The notes under the pieces were generated by a model, which had not been told where the DNA came from, ran no database searches, and was given only the letters and a program-made list of their open reading frames with translations. From the NCBI RefSeq assembly GCF_010015445.1, contig NC_053127.1, positions 25,821,745 to 25,885,744 on the forward strand: a DNA stretch of 64,000 bases, read 5' to 3'. The DNA comes from Perca fluviatilis. Its lineage: Eukaryota; Chordata; Actinopteri; Perciformes; Percidae. Positions within the stretch are counted from its first letter, which is position 1; each line of letters opens with the position of its first letter. The translations under genes were made by a program, and so were the position numbers. Shown here piece after piece: positions 23,510 through 36,500 of this stretch.

Positions 23510-26500
23510 TGAGTCATGGTAGAATCAAGTGATGACTTTCTCCATCATGAAGTTGTATTGTAGAAAGGCAGTAAACTGGAGCACTACAGAGAAGGCCTTT
23601 CGTTTGCAGCAGCAGTGAGCTCAGGTAAATGTGAGTTGATCTGTTTGGAGGCTGCAGAGTTAATGTCTAACTTTAAAAAGGTGTTCACAATGTCAGCAGC
23701 TTACAGTCTATTACACAAGGGGTGTCCATGTACCTTGTACTTACTTTTATGTAGACACACATTTTTTTTGTCTTATAGGACACATGTTGTGTGTCAAAAT
23801 TGTGAACCAACTGTACTAACCAGAGAGTTTATACTTGTATTAATGCTACAACAATCTTTGTGGGCGTTAGTTTTCACAAATGCTGTAAATCTTGGTTGGA
23901 TGATGAAGCAGTGCCACAGTTACAGTTGTATCTTAAGTTCAAAGTCTTTCATCCAATCCTGCCTGGTGCATTTAGTGACAGGACATTTGTTCTGTACATG
24001 TCTGAATGCAGTCCAGGAACAATGCACAAGCGATGCCAACAGATGGTAAAGGTAATACAATAGAAAAGAGACCCAATGGCAAATGCATCAGATTTCCAAT
24101 TATGACATTGAAATGAGTGTAACCATACAACATCTCCTTCAACGAGGGTTAATTGAGGAATTGTGTTACAAGGAATAGCATCACAGCTGGGATTTTACTC
24201 ACTGGGCCTGTGCAGTAGACCGTTACACTGACACACCACATCCAATTGCCTGTTGGACCACTCAGATTGTTTGATCACAAGCAACTGCGGACACAATGCA
24301 GTCACTGGTTATATGCATTCCAAATTTGTATTTATCATTGAGTGTGATTGCACAGGTATGCTTAGTTAGTTACTTAGTTATTACTCTGTATATAGTCTAT
24401 GTACAGTATATATTAATATCAATAAATCTGTCCTCAACTCTGTTTTTTTTTTGTTTTTTTGACAGCCATACTTATATTCCTCTCATTGGTGGATGTGCTG
24501 AAATATTGTGTTTATGTGGCTCTGAAATAATTGTACTATAACTTAATATAACTTATATATACTGTAAGTATAACTCCATAAATTCATTAATTTTATTGTG
24601 AATAAATGAATACATTAAAACAGGAAAGCAGTACATTTGTGATTGTGAAGGTTTTTGGTCACAATCAAAAGATGACATTGAGGATGTGTCAGTGTAAATT
24701 ACAATGCAATTGTGTGCAGATTGCTAAAATACAATCTCATAGCATTTAAAGCATGGAATAAAATGTGGCTGGAGCCTGATTAGCTAACTGGCTTCAAAAG
24801 TGCCTCTCAGAAAACAAGCTGGGGAGCAGAACTAGCTAGGCTGCTGCTCATCCTGCCTGCCCTGGTCTTGTATGGTGCTCTGTAAAAGAGTTCCTTACAA
24901 ATTAAGTCATTTTATGTCAAGATGCTGACTCTACGTTTTGTCTCCAGAGAGGTGTGAACCATGGAGACATATTTTTGGGACACCAACTATCAACCCCACT
25001 GCACAATTTGAACCATTTCCCCCAAGCCAACCTCGCTGAATCTAAAAGTTGAAGGCAAGAGCCCAGGCTTAGTCAGAAGGATCCTCACTCTATGACATGG
25101 ACACCTGTGTATATGAAGACTATGGAAGAATAAGCTGTTGTTGTGATTAATGGCTCTGGGTGTCATTTAACCTATTCTCGTGATGTGGTCAGTAAACCCA
25201 GGGTTTAAACTACTACTCTGGAGATAATCTTCAAGATCCATCAGCTCAAACTGAGCTTTTTGCAGACCAATGGGGTTAATCTTGGTCATGGGCCTGACTG
25301 CCTCAGTGAACTGCTTCATGTTCAAAAAGCTGAGTGGTAAGGACCAGTTTCAGATTCACTTTTAACTTTGAAGATCGAGTCGGAAGGATAGAACCTTGAG
25401 AAAAAAAAAATGCATACATGTTCCCATCATTAAGAGACTATCAGGAATTGAAAACACAAATCCAGATAAGCCCACAACTACATCCTGCCAAAAATTACAG
25501 ATCATCAAGCCAAGATTTATCTTTGACTGTATCACAACCAGAACCAAAATCAGCCAAGCTTAGCAGTTATATTATGTCCCATGTGCAATAAGCAGAGCCA
25601 CATATGTCTTTGTGCCATGTAAAATCTGTTCAGAGCCCAATCTGTGTTGCCTTATTTCTCTTTATCTCCCTCTTATCTCTCCCAACAATCCACATCTTCC
25701 ACCACTTGAGTTGAGCAGAGGAGTCATCCCTTTTTCTTTCCACTAGATGGTGCCTTTCCCTCACAGATACCTCTTTTGAAGATACTAACCATACCTACAG
25801 TACAGTATGTCTCATGTTGGAATTCCCCATTTTATTTCCATATTGTCTCACATATGTTTCATTTTTACTACCCATTGTTTGACAACTTCGTGTGCATATA
25901 TATTACAACAAAATCACAATAGGTTTCTTGTTTGAATTCATTTAAAAGAGTTTGTAAAAAAGGATCGTAATATGACTTGTGGGCATTTAACATGCCAAAA
26001 TTGCTACCTACACTTACATTAGGCACAGTAAATGCAAGACCACACTAAATTGCTATTTTTATGCCTCATGTTTGCCAGGAGCTCGAACGTATCCTCTCTC
26101 TCCCACTCTAAACACAGGGTATTGGGCAGGTGGCATTTTTATATATTTATATTTATATCTATTATAAACAGTATGTAGCGAGGTGATGAGGGGCCTGGTG
26201 AGGTGTGTTATTGCCTTGTCTCTTGTTGTTAAGTCGTTTTTACTGCATGTCTTCATAAGTTGTTATTGTCACTTTAATCAATACAACAACATGTTTGATG
26301 ATTTAGCAGTAGATATGAATAAGCATCTTTGCCTTGCTGCCATATGTGAACCATGTGCAATTGGCCACTGGGTCATTCTTCAACAAGAGAAACCTTCAAA
26401 CTAGAGATTTACCTCTGACAAAGCTATGTGCCGACTTAATATGACTTATTGTGTTTCTTGTCTATGTACTGTTTAAGTTATTTAAGTTTGAAGTTATTAA

Positions 26501-27957
26501 GACCTAACATCATGTCAAAACATTTCTTGTGTAGTAAAAAACATTTGATCGGGGAGAAGATTTCAGGGTTCTAAAATCTTATTGAATATAGGTTTCCCAC
26601 TGACATATAGACACATATATTTCCTTTTGAATACAGACGTGAAAGAGAGGCAAAGTAGATACTGCCAATAGGTAAATTAGTTTAAAAATAACCCTTTTAA
26701 TGCAGTGGAAACTGTAAAAGATAATGTACAGTTCGGAGAGTGATTGGTGTGAAGTCCAGATCCTTCTGTAATTCTGTAAATTGTCACCAGAGGGAGCTTA
26801 AGGAGAGGAAGGCTTAGCACAATCCTCATCTTACTGCCCATCATGTCAGCATACAATCCCTTTAGTTTAGGAAACCAGACACATTAAAATATAGCAGCCA
26901 GCACAAATAATAGCAGGGTGTTAAGGTTGCATTGGCTACAGCACTACCCATGCAAAATGATCCGTGTGCCCCATGTAAAGCTTTACTGTAGGTCACTCAG
27001 AAGAAACATGTAATACAGTTACTCATTATTGCTGAGGATACATTTTGGTGCATTTTAAAACAGTTTTTAAACTCCATGCCTATTATCTGTTTGTTTGATA
27101 AGGTTAGACTGAGCGAGTGTAGTCTGCAAGACAGAGATGAGAGATCCAAACACAACTTTAAGTGTATGTAACATGTCTTAATATATTTCAATGAAGACCA
27201 TATTTTACATACAGAATGCAATACAACGTGATACTATTTTCCATCAGCCATATAGCAACATGGCCATCAGCCATCAGCCATATAGCAGGAGCATCTTGCA
27301 TGATATTATAACATCATAATATTGACAATAGGCGAACCACCAAAGGGATAGATAAAGATTTGAATGACACAGCATACCAACGGGAAAAAAAACACAATAT
27401 TCTTTTAACGTTTTCCTATTATCGCCATATAGTAATATTTTGGTTGTAACCTTCAAAGAAGATTCTGGAATTATCCTGGTTTGTTCATTCCGAGAATTTT
27501 CACAGAAGAACATTTTTTTAAACACAGCTCCACAACATCTGGAGAATGTGCACTAAAGGTATTCATGCTTAACAAATAAATGAATAGTATAAATTTCTTT
27601 GAACCACATCTGTATAGTGGGAGTCTCAAACGTGTTTCATCTCAAACATGTTTCATGTTCTTGCGGACACCGCATTGCAAGGATTGGCTACAGAAGAATA
27701 GAAGTCCTTCTTTGAGCCGGTCTGACTGCTTTGACCGCAATCAGTATAAACGACCAAACGGTTCACGGCGACCATACACGCCATCCGCAGCGCCCTGACT
27801 GTGCTAACTGCAAGAAGCATGAAACCCGTTTTACAGATGAGATAGATTAAAAATGAAACCTTTCCAAGGAATTATATGAGAATATAATGTAATCATGTGG
27901 GATATTTTTCCTAACTTTCAAAAGAAAAAGTCAGGATGACTCACAACTAGCAGTTGA
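23510..27957. other. Spacer between delta-like gene and alpha subcluster
   Basis: About 4.4 kb with no gene supported. The longest open frames (144 codons at 23615-24049 and 81 codons at 24296-24541, both +) have no recognisable domain. No variable-exon relic was seen. Confidence 0.55.
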
Positions 27958-27965
27958 ATAGTTAG

Positions 27966-28332
27966 CAGTGGTGTAGTCTACATGATACGCAGGTATACGC
28001 AGTATACCCACTAAGAAAGCTCCAGGATTTGCATTTAGCCACTTAAAAATGCCCAATGACACGCATCAACATACTTTCCATTATATTTTTGATATATTTT
28101 GAATTGTCATCTGTGATTTTCTTCTTCGCATAGGCTAAATAAAGGTGTTTCCGAAGTAAATTAGTGCATAAAAGTGTATCCGAATGCAGGAAATGAGGTC
28201 TTTGACGCTCAAAATAACCCTGGAGGAGGACACCCAGACCCCCCACTATGATATGCCCCCCCCAATAATAGGCCAATATATGTATATACAGTACAGTATA
28301 CCCACTACAATACATTAGACTATACACCACTG
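27966..28332. mobile_element. hAT MITE with perfect 8-bp target duplication
   Basis: Termini are CAGTGGTGTAGTCTA at the left and, read inward from the right, CAGTGGTGTATAGTCTA. The 8-bp duplication ATAGTTAG flanks it at 27958-27965 and 28333-28340. It is 367 bp with no coding content. It lies about 420 bp 5' of the start codon of the first alpha variable exon, so in or near its promoter. Confidence 0.85.
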
Positions 28333-28660
28333 ATAGTTAGACAATATTTCCTTAAATAATATTACCTTTGAACTTAGTCTACTTGGTCATTATATCCAAT
28401 CCACTAACTGTTCTTTTTATATATATATATATATACATTATATTTGTAGGTCAACATGAAATGCAAGCTGCCATTACATTTTTGGGGAAATTCTGGTATT
28501 AAACTGTCCATATACTGTAGGTGTGCACCCTTTAATCTGGTCGAAAGAGCAGCCTACACAGATGCTGCCTACGCCCCTGCAGAGCATTGCTGTGAGAGCC
28601 CCGCTCCTCCAGCTGTACTGTACTCACTGTGTATGGCCTACTGCAGCTACAGCTACAACT

Positions 28661-28690
28661 GGTGGAGGCAGAATGATACCGGCGCTCTCC
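28661..28690 (+). promoter_or_regulatory. Candidate CGCT-box promoter element of the alpha variable exon
   Basis: The stretch ggtggaggcagaatgatacc followed by ggcgctctcc ends in a CGCT core about 70 bp before the ATG at 28754. Most clustered Pcdh variable exons carry a conserved element with a CGCT core, which overlaps a CTCF site, in this position. The match here is short and judged by eye, so it is only a candidate. Confidence 0.3.
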
Positions 28691-28753
28691 TGCATCAAGA
28701 CAGCCTGATCGTAAGGACGGATCTGTTTCATTTCTAGATTCAAAAATACCACA

Positions 28754-31189
28754 ATGATGGCGCGGGTCATTGCACCGTTACGGACACGTTTTATCGCGAC
28801 TGTTTTTACATTTATTGCACTGTGGGGATGTGCGCTTTCCATCAATCGCTACTCTATTCCGGAGGAGATGAAAGAGGGCTCCTTTGTTGCCAACCTGGCC
28901 ACAGATTTGGGTCTGGATGTTCGCAGTTTGGTGCAGCGCAGAGCAAAGCTCGATGTCATTCACAGCAAAAATTACCTTGACATCAACAAAGAGACAGGGG
29001 AGCTGGTAATACGCGAGAAGATGGACCGGGAAAGCATATGCATGACTAAAACAACCTCGTGCTTTCTGAAAATGGATGTCATACTTGAAAACCCCATTCG
29101 CATTTTTAACATCGAGCTGGAGATCATGGACATTAACGACAACGCGCCTGTGTTCCGCAGGAAGACAATGCACTTGGACATATCGGAGGCAACCCCTCCC
29201 GGTGAGAGGTTTTCATTGACAAACGCTGTGGATGCGGATGTGGGGGCGAACTCAATCAAAACCTACTATCTCAGCGAAAGCAAATACTTCAACATCGACA
29301 TACAAACTGGCAGCGATGGCTCCAAATATGTCGATCTAGTTCTAAACGGTCATTTGGACCGAGAGGAGCATGCAGTCCATAATTTGATTTTAACCGCTGT
29401 GGATGGAGGGGTGCCTCCCCGCTCCGGCACAGCCAGCATCGTTATTAACGTCCTGGATATCAATGACAACGCCCCCGTGTTTAGCCAGCCGGTATTTGCA
29501 GTCAACGTTTCAGAGAGCTCGGCTGCAGGGACAGTGGTCATGACCTTAAACGCAACAGACTTGGATGAAGGCACAAACGCTCAGTTGATATATTCATACA
29601 CACTGTACACCTCGGAGAAGACCCAAGAGCTCTTCTCACTTGATCCAAACTCAGGTGAGATCAAGGTGAAGGGGGTGATTGACTATGAAGAGAGTCAGAG
29701 TTTTGAGATGCACATACAGGCTCAGGACAGGGGGGCCAACCCCAAGTCAGGACACTGTAAAGTCATGGTGTCCGTCACAGATCTGAATGATAACTATCCC
29801 GAGGTGACCATCAAGTCTGTGAAAAGTGCACTGACCGAGGATGTCTCTGTGGGGACCCTGATTGCTGTGGTCAGTGTCAGCGACAGGGACTCTGGAGCAA
29901 ACGGCCAAGTGGAGCTCACTTTGAGTGGGCAAGAATCTTTACCGTTCCTGTTGAACAAATCCTCAGAGGGTTACTTTGAGCTGCTGGTTTCAAAGCCACT
30001 GGACAGGGAGATAATAACCAAATATGACATCTCGCTGAGGGTGACAGACAAAGGCTCGCCACCTTTATCCGAAACCGAAACCATCACTTTAGAGATTCTG
30101 GATGTTAATGACAACGCACCTGCGTTCTCCCAGTCCTTCTACACAATCCATGTTGTGGAGAATAATCTACCAGGGGCGTTGTTGACATCTCTTAGTGCAT
30201 TTGACCCAGATCTCAATGAGAACCAGTACTTGGTTTATTTCATCATGGAGAAGGAGATTGTTAACACATCTATGTCAATGCTGTTCTCCATTAACCCGGA
30301 GAATGGTGATCTTTATGCCCTGAAGACCTTTGACTATGAGAGAGAGAGGGAGTTCCTTTTCCACATCGAAGCAAGAGACTCTGGTGTTCCCCCGCTGAGC
30401 AGCAATGTGACAGTTCACATCATCATCCTGGACCAAAATGACAACACGCCTCTCATAGTGTCACCGTGGCGGGCGCAGGGCTCTGTGGTAGAGGAGGTGA
30501 TACCGAGGTCCACGGATAAGGGGCACTTGATAGCCAAAGTGATCGCCATCGATGCCGATTCTGAGCAGAACGCTAGGGTCACATATCAGCTCTTGCAGAT
30601 CAGCGACGCAACCCTCTTCAGCCTGGACCAGTACAACGGTGAAATCCGGACAACAAGGATGTTCAGTTACAGAGACCCGAGACAACAGCGGCTAGTGATT
30701 GTCGCCAAAGACAACGGTCAGCCTGCGCTCTCCGCCACTGTCACCATCAAGATATCAACAGTGGAACACGTCATGTCCTTTTCTGAGACCACAGAGTTGC
30801 CACTAGAGTATGACGTCTTCACAGACCTAAACCTGTACTTAGTAATCGGTTTAGGGGCTGTGTCGTTTCTGCTACTGATAACCATCTTGGTTATTATTGT
30901 GCTGAAGTGTCAAAAACCAAAGCCAAAGGCCATCAAGATCCCCCCAGCCAACAGAAACAGTGTGATCAGCAGGAACAGCATGATCAGCCAGAGGAGCTCC
31001 ACCATCGCAGATTCCACCCTGATCTCCAGCGATGCCTACTGGTACAGTTTGTTCCTCGCAGAGACCAGGAAAGGCAAAGTGGTCGTGAGACAGCCGATAA
31101 TTCCAAAAGGAGCTGGGTATTTTGTGTCCAGTATACCCAGAAGCATAGGGCCAAGTGAGACCACAGACTCCAGAGCATCCACACTGGAG
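28754..31189 (+). CDS. Protocadherin alpha, variable exon (first alpha in window)
   Basis: Encodes 812 residues: signal peptide ~1-29, mature start INRYSIPEEM, six cadherin repeats with linkers MDINDN, LDINDN, TDLNDN, LDVNDN and LDQNDN, transmembrane helix ~694-718, and a 94-residue tail. The protein mediates calcium-dependent homophilic recognition on neurons. The tail is Ser-rich (NSVISRNSMISQRSSTIADS) and contains AYWYSLFLAETRKGK, which differs from the delta-like and alpha-c2 tails. The EC1 cysteine loop is C-x6-C (CMTKTTSC), one residue longer than usual. Two ATG codons (28754, 28757) are in tandem; the first is used here. The exon ends after GAG (31189) with donor gtatgt, phase 0, matching alpha constant exon 1 at 51997. 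It appears to be an ordinary alpha isoform; orthology to a particular alpha number cannot be stated. Confidence 0.93.
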
Positions 31190-31330
31190 GTATGTATAAA
31201 TACAAAAGTAGCTGGGTGCTTACAGACAACACAGAGGGAACCACAACATGTTGGTGAGACAACTTATTGGTTGTTATTGGTGTTCGGGAACTTACTGTAG
31301 TATAAAAAGTTCTCTGTCATTTTTTTTTTC

Positions 31331-31413
31331 CTGAAAAGGCTACAAATGTTTTGTCATATTTACTTTGACTTGCATCCACAGTAAATACGACAAAACATTT
31401 GTAGGCCTTTCAG
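31331..31413. repeat. 33-bp perfect-like hairpin with 17-nt loop
   Basis: The arms 31331-31363 (ctgaaaaggctac...) and 31381-31413 are reverse complements at 30 of 33 positions; the loop is tttgacttgcatccaca. It lies 142 bp after the splice donor of the alpha variable exon, on the transcribed strand. It could be a tiny MITE or a pre-miRNA-like hairpin. I do not recognise a known miRNA in it. Confidence 0.8.
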
Positions 31414-31718
31414 GTAATAGTGGTTTAAAGAAGTGCCTTTACTATTGTATGGTTCCTACAATAGCACACTTTTTTTTATAGTTATACATAGATTTGAAAT
31501 GGGTCACACATGCAAAATTAGAAAGACAATTGTCTCATTAATCATTTTGCTTCATACACATGTGATTCATTATTTTAAACATAGATACACTTTGGGGCAA
31601 CTACTGGTAAAAAGATTATCTCCAAGTTGACCTCATTGTGCACAGTTTTAACTCTCCAGTGGTGGATTCTACACAAAAAAGATACGATGTGTTTATAGAA
31701 TACAATGCAATATTAAAA

Positions 31719-31939
31719 CAGTGGTTCCCAACCTTTTTAGCTTGTGACCCCTTACAAAAAAGCAGTTTTTATGTGAGGCCCCTTGACATGTTTCAGATGT
31801 GTATAAGTTGTAACATTTGCCTTCTCAACATGTCAGATGGTTTGTTTAAATAACTGTTTAAGGCTTGAAAAGGTCAAATTATCTTTTGATTTATCTTGTG
31901 ACCATCTGGAGGGGTCCTCAAGTAGGTTGGGACACACAG
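31719..31939. mobile_element. Probable hAT (Charlie-like) MITE
   Basis: Starts CAGTGGTTCCCAACCTTTTT and ends in ggttgggacacacag, which read inward gives CTGTGTGTCCCAACC. The interior has 'gaccccttacaaaaa' and 'gaggggtcctcaag', typical of this kind of element. No target duplication was found. Confidence 0.45.
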
Positions 31940-32039
31940 ACTAAGACAAATACTTAACTACCCAACTGTATATAAAGCTCTTACTATATCGTCTATAAAG
32001 TTGTTAAATCTAGCTCCACCTCGACCAGCTACAACATTA

Positions 32040-32289
32040 AATGCTACTGCACGTTGATGCATCAGTATTCAATGAAATAATGTCATATACAGTTTAATTG
32101 TGTCAGTTACAGATGCCACGTTTTCTGCAGAACAAGTACTTTTATTGTTGACACGTTGAAGTACATTTTGCTGCTAATACTTTTGTACTTTTTTGGGATT
32201 TGAATGCAGGACTTTGATTTGTACTGAAGTACATTTTCACCGTACATTTACTAAAGGGATCAAGGCTCTGAGTACATTTTCCACCACTG
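32040..32289. repeat. Fish MITE family ending CCACCACTG (copy 2)
   Basis: The stretch 'tgaatgcaggactttgatttgtactgaagtacatttt' matches the copy at 11746-12160 in the same orientation. The terminus TTTTCCACCACTG (ends 32289) is the reverse complement of that copy's start. The left end is uncertain. Confidence 0.5.
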
Positions 32290-32468
32290 TAACTCTCACA
32301 CGTACTTTGAAATACTTTTAGGCTGACACCAAAGCTGTATTTTATAATATTTTAATATATTTAATGTCTGGCCTATGAGTATGGAATGTCGACTGGCTGA
32401 TATCACTCTGATGGTAATGAAAAGTTTTTTTTAGAAAAATACTGCATTAGGTCCAACATTTTTTGATA

Positions 32469-32473
<5 letters not shown>

Positions 32474-32512
<39 letters not shown>
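32474..32512. repeat. (AT)n microsatellite
   Basis: An uninterrupted AT dinucleotide run followed by an A-run, within the alpha intron. Confidence 0.95.
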
Positions 32513-32517
<5 letters not shown>

Positions 32518-33058
32518 AAAATATGTATATATTAATATATATGCACCTATTTCCAAAGGCAACAGAAAAGAAATCTGGGATAAAAAGTTACAACTAAGAA
32601 TATAGTCATGCTGCTGTTCATTATCAGCGTATTTCTAGCACAAACCATCTTACACTTTCATTGCATAATTAGGCCAAACAAATACCCCCCAAACTGAAAA
32701 TGTGCCAGTGTTCGATGTCTTATGTAGTATGTAGGTCATTTATTGCAGATGCATAACACACAATCAGAGCATAACTAGTGGGTGTAAGTGGGGGAGTACT
32801 TCAAAGAAGCCCAGACATGGAGGGGTTCTCTACAAGGACAAGAGATATTGCTGTACTGAGATGCATCATGCTCGGGGGTCTGTAGAGTCTCCAGCAGGGC
32901 ATCTGCACACAGTAGACTGTACTCAATGTAGAACCGCTGAAACAGTTCCAGATGTTGTTTGCTTTTGTACAGCTGGACCCGCAGACTAAACTGAAACAAG
33001 TTATCCACTGAAAGATTAAACAACATGAATATGCATAAATGCACAGGTGCATGTGGAG

Positions 33059-33483
33059 TAGGGCTGCACAATATGATATGATTGTTTTTTGATCGTCATC
33101 GCAATATCAACTGCCGCAGTGTACATATCGCGTAAGGCTGCGTGCGACATATGGTAATAGACACTCAGAGAGTTTTTTGTGTTAGTTGAAAGAAAATATC
33201 AGCAGAAAACTACATTTTAAAATGTCATTCTTTTTAAGTGGTGCCTTTTTATATTCAACTCAATCTTCAATTTGTTTAATAAATTAATGTTGGTAATGAT
33301 TTCCTTTTATTTGTTTTAAATTCAACAAGCAGTTTGTTGTATTTTAGCAGAATTCTGAAAGCCGCAGAAATGCAGAACTGACTACATTTCAATTTCTGTT
33401 TATTTATTGCAAGTAATATTGTTATCGGGATATTCAACAACGTTATCGCATATCTCATATTTCCCTCATATCGTGCAGCCCTA
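33059..33483. mobile_element. hAT MITE with 8-bp target duplication
   Basis: Left terminus TAGGGCTGCACAATATGAT; the right, read inward, TAGGGCTGCACGATATGAG. Flanks are ATGTGGAG (33051-33058) and ATGTGGAA (33484-33491), 7 of 8 identical. It is 425 bp and non-coding, and is immediately followed by a GA microsatellite. Confidence 0.85.
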
Positions 33484-33487
33484 ATGT

Positions 33488-33490
<3 letters not shown>

Positions 33491-33540
<50 letters not shown>
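33491..33540. repeat. (GA)n microsatellite
   Basis: 25 uninterrupted AG units starting at the edge of the target duplication of the preceding hAT MITE. Confidence 0.95.
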
Positions 33541-33542
<2 letters not shown>

Positions 33543-36500
33543 TGTGTATGATGTGTATGTATTGCAAGTGTGAGTGTCTGAGTTTCACATGTAGCACTGA
33601 ACTTGTCTCTTTTTTCTGTTCTTAAGTACTCAAAATGAAAGGAAGTCCATTCTACAACTGGAGGTATGCTGGTTGCTAACTACAATCTGTAGAGCCACTA
33701 TTATTGTTTAGACACTTTCTATCCTTCCCTATTTGGTATACATTCTTGGTTTGGCTCAAAAATCTGATTTGACAAACTGTCTCAGTTCCCAATGCAAATA
33801 TTTGGTCCGTTGGTCAACATATTTTCCTGATTAAATAGAGCACAATATATCCATTTGTCCCTGGTCAGACTCTGTCCCTCACAAATACAAACACTCTGTT
33901 CCAGTGCAATGCTATTGTGAGCAATTGGACAGTTTCTCAAGTGTGAAAAGAGCTTACTGAGAGCCGAGATTAGAATAAAATTGGCTGCTGGTCAGACCTG
34001 TGTTGTGCACATCTGGCTAGCTTGGTGGCGATTCAGGACAAAGTGATGGCACAGATATATAAAAAAAGAAAGGATCAGGAAATGATTTGTCCCAAATAGT
34101 TTCTCAGCATGTAACATACCTGAGAGCACAGACTGTATCAACTGTCTCCACATCCTTGCACATGAGCTATGTTAGGGCATGTTTCAGATTTATGGGAATT
34201 GTAATATAATAATATGGAAACCTATACTACTATACTAAATTGGCCCACCAAATACCAAATAGCACATTGTGATGCCTGCTTGTGCATGCTTTAATTACAC
34301 CCCTATTATAGTTAATTGCTTTGTCATATTTCATTTTAGCCGTGTATGTTAGTTTGATTTCTATGGATGATTTGGTGAAACTTCTAAATCCTCAACAACA
34401 CTGATTTGAAAGAAAAAAATACAGAAAGAAGTTATTGATTGACCCCTGATTTGAAATGTCCCTGAAACCCAATGACATGTCAATGATGGTGGCAGTAACC
34501 AGTCACAATCCACTGTTGCATGAGTGAGGACTTTCTATAAGTTTATATCAAGGTTGACTTTCTGCGTTTTCTAATTCTATGTTCTGTCTCTTAGCAGGAA
34601 CCCAGAAGAGAACTGCCATGATATAATCATCTCTTCATGGGAGTCTCTGGCTGAAATTCCTCCCTGTGACTCACAAAGAAGATGTAAAACAGCTGTCCTC
34701 CCTCAGTCCCTCTGCTCCAACTTGCAGATCTCTCTAGCTCCTCCAATCCCCCATACAAACATCAACCACTAATCACCTCAGCTTTCTACCTTCTCTTTTT
34801 GGCATGGATCTGCATGATTCTACAACATGTTTAAAATATTTGGACATAGAATTGAAAACATTTATGGCAGGATATTTGGACATTTCTAGAGTTGCCTCAT
34901 GTAGTAAATCATTCCCTCCTTAACGCTTTGAAACTCCTCAATGGACACATTTGCCTTCTCTCCAGGGTTTACGCTGTGTGCTGTAGTTCTAGAAACCATA
35001 AGTAGCTCAACATACGTAAGTCGCCATCATGCAACCTTTTCTAAGCAAGAGTTTAAAAAACGCCTATTCACAAATACGCATATGAATCAGGGTGAATATG
35101 ATTCTTCCGCAAATCTGGTAAGTACTGAACTGTAGCTGGTTATGTCACTGATTCAGCCTTTGCACTTGGTGTTTATCTTTTTTGAATAATAATTTCTACT
35201 GTATTATGAGTCCTGCTGTTCAGCAAGGGTGACACTGTCAACTAGTAACTTTTTTTAACGTTTGTTGTACTCAACAGTGATGATTGTGTGAAAAGGCCAA
35301 AAAAGAATGAAAGAAATGAAAACTGCAAAACGGAGAAAAACAACAGGAGATACATTGTTTCTCTTTTTATTTGATTGTAGATACTGTAGTTCAGTAGAAA
35401 TCTTAATGAAGTCAGAGAAGCAAAAAGACTTTTAACACCGTCACTAACATCAGGTGTACAGCTTATATTTTACAGACATCTGTGCTGTTATATTTGACGG
35501 GGCACACCGTTATCTGGCTGTATTGGGGAGAATTACACTGCAATATTGGATTTCCTGAACTGTATTCAAAATCTAGCATACACTGTTTCAGCCTGTCTCC
35601 TCTTGATGGGGTGAGTGAGCGAGGGTGTATGGGGCAGGTGTGTTTGCACATCAAATTTTCATATCACAAAATGGGGGTCGGGCCACAGTGGTCAGTATGT
35701 AAAACATTCAAACATGATGAACAATATTTTTGAAAACAGGGTCAAATGTCACTTCCACTTTCTTCGCTACAAGATTTTGCTTTTCACAATTATAAGCTAT
35801 TAATGTCCCGATTTAATTCCAATGATAAAGCTGGCAATACAAATATGAACTGCATTCATTCATTGCACAGTGCAAATCACATTAATCGATTAAAAAAAAT
35901 ACAATTACGGTGGAAATCAAAAAAAAAAAATATTTTGTATTGATACATACTCTGTTTATTAAAAAGAGTAAGAATATTAAAATGTATTAGTCTTTGCCAT
36001 GGTACAAGGGAATATAAAGTCCAGGCAAGGTATTGTTTTATGAATATCCATGTTTTTATAGATATTTTATGTAACTTTTAATGCTGCTTTTGTGAGCTTC
36101 TTCAAGGGCATTTTGTGTTGCATATTTGTAGTTTGGTGCATATGATGTTGTTTTAATAGTTATATATTTAACTTACAATTGAAACTAGAGTACTTTTCTT
36201 GACCTCAAAGGATGCACTGTTGCACTACTGTAAAGCCCAGGACTTTCATCTCTCAGAAACAAGGAGCTCATAAGGACCACTTATTAGGGTGCTAAATGAT
36301 AGAATCTAATTGGGCGAGGTTAGGATATGGGAATGGGGACAAGGAGAACATAGTGTAGTGATTATAGTTGCAGTATTCTAGTGCTGGCTCTGCAAGTAAA
36401 AACAGCTGAACACATAGACGGTGCATAAGAAGTATTAAGCAGATGACAGCACTTTGAAATATGCACCAGATCTAAATGTGATCGCAGCACTCACTCAGTA

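Noticed and set aside
23615..24049. 144-codon ORF after the delta-like gene
   Set aside because: No domain, biased composition and no supporting splice sites. It lies after the polyadenylation signal.
33628..33664. Short exon-like segment with a good pyrimidine tract and a GAG|gtatgc donor
   Set aside because: 37 nt out of phase with the alpha exons and with no similarity to any constant-region motif.
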